From: Oscheius tipulae
Taxonomy: Eukaryota; Nematoda; Chromadorea; Rhabditida; Rhabditidae
Direction of reading: 5' to 3'
DNA: 64,000 nt
Assembly: GCA_037178975.1 (NCBI GenBank)
Contig: JASJZH010000001.1
Span: 7,920,501-7,984,500, forward strand
A program made the position numbers and the translations under genes. The notes below the pieces were generated by a model. It made no database searches and was not told the DNA's origin. It saw nothing but the letters and a program-made list of their open reading frames with translations. This document shows, piece by piece, positions 63,256 to 64,000 of the stretch (the first letter of the stretch is position 1; each line of letters starts with the position of its first letter).

Positions 63256-64000
63256 CTATAGGAAATTCGGCAGATGACGCGGCGCCTCCAACGGTGGAGC
63301 AGTTCTGGCAATCGGACGAGGAGCCATGTTGTGCGGATGGTCTCGCTCGTGGTCCAGACGAATATGGGCGACCAAGAGTTCCGTGTCGAGGAACTTCCTT
63401 CCACACAGCTTGCAGGTGACCTCTTCTCTTCTAGAAGTACATTGGTTGGTAAACTACTGTAAGTCTTCTGGACATAAGCTATCTCCTCCAGAGAGACCCC
63501 TTCACCTTTCTCTCATCTCAACATTCTCACATATGTCTAAAACCATGACTTTGTAAACCCTCTATATGTTGCCTCTCGCTATGTAATACAGTCCTCTATC
63601 TCTTTCTCCTCGCTAAGAGGTCTGTGTATTCTATTCCAACTAGTAAACATCTACAGTTCCTTTCCGGTTCTCCCGTCCGCCTTCAATACAGTAAGCAGGA
63701 TAAGGGAGAAACAAGCAATTACTTTGTCTCGCTCAAGGTATTACCTCAGTAAAGAGTAACAAACCTGTGGTGAGAGACAGCAGGTGTGATCATGAGACTA
63801 TCATCTATAGTATCCTGAACAGCATCTGCCAACGGATGAAGAACCTGTGCTGTCTCGTGATCCTCCGAGGCAAAGTGGATCACGCTGAGCTCCCTTGTCG
63901 GCAAGTCAACCTCACAAATGTCGCATCTAAAAAGTATAGTTGCTCTATCGAAACAAGTACTTACCGACTGCAAAAGTCTGTCTGATGAGGTGGCAGCAGT
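63256..64000 (-). CDS. C2H2 zinc-finger protein, 3' end (partial)
   Basis: Three exons are visible and the gene continues beyond the window. The exon at about 63966-64000 encodes LLPPHQTDFCSR. The exon at about 63928-63772 encodes CDICEVDLPTRELSVIHF and continues to PAVSHHR. The last exon, from about 63440, encodes REEVTCKLCGRKF, then LDTELLVAHIRLDH, and a proline-rich end, PRHLPNFL. All joints keep the frame. The last finger is C-x2-C-x12-H-x4-H. The earlier CDIC...HF..EDH segment resembles a U1-like/matrin finger, often RNA-binding. The fingers suggest a nuclear nucleic-acid-binding protein; no closer identity can be given from this fragment. Confidence 0.75.

Overview
The window is a compact animal genome, most likely a nematode. 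It has short introns (often 39-130 bp) with ttttcag-like acceptors, closely packed genes, and an ANC-1/nesprin gene with a long near-identical tandem exon array of the kind known in Caenorhabditis ANC-1. The species cannot be named from the sequence alone.

Layout. 1-2253: no gene I can name; a hydrophobic open frame on the minus strand at 19-201 may be part of a membrane-protein gene. 2254-2880 (+): four-exon gene for an unrecognised 154-residue protein. 3112-5416 (+): seven-exon MYT1-family zinc-finger transcription factor. 6745-18755 (-): three genes in one orientation, transcribed in the order vps-15 (PIK3R4), mtx-1 (metaxin-1) and a Dispatched-family RND transporter; the vps-15/mtx-1 spacing looks operon-like. 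18756-21451: gene-poor, with a 52-bp direct duplication, a degenerate minisatellite, a TA-flanked MITE and a doubtful small secreted ORF. 21452-about 59700 (-): one giant anc-1/nesprin gene, over half of the window. 59701-62485: no recognisable gene. 62486-63190 (+): single-exon protein with a divergent SH2-like C-terminus. 63256-64000 (-): 3' end of a zinc-finger gene running off the window, convergent with the previous one.

The main feature is anc-1. From N to C the protein has two actin-binding calponin-homology (CH) domains, a long spectrin-like helical rod, about eleven diverged copies of a roughly 95-residue helical repeat, seven full copies plus two partial copies of an 893-residue unit, and a C-terminal KASH domain ending PPPF. 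Each full unit is one phase-0 symmetric 2679-bp exon followed by a 129-bp intron (period 2808 bp). Exon and intron are both almost perfectly identical between copies. A few 1-2 base indels in three units break the frame and look like assembly errors, though that is unproven. A 182-bp damaged inverted copy of one of the 95-residue repeats lies in an unusually large anc-1 intron, so the pre-mRNA could fold back on its own coding sequence.

Functionally the genes are mostly independent housekeeping or developmental genes: nuclear anchorage (anc-1), PI3-kinase/autophagy scaffold (vps-15), mitochondrial outer-membrane import (mtx-1), Hedgehog-type lipid-protein release or apical secretion (Dispatched) and neurogenesis (MYT1-like). 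Exon boundaries were set by hand from splice signals, frame continuity and family resemblance, without transcript data.
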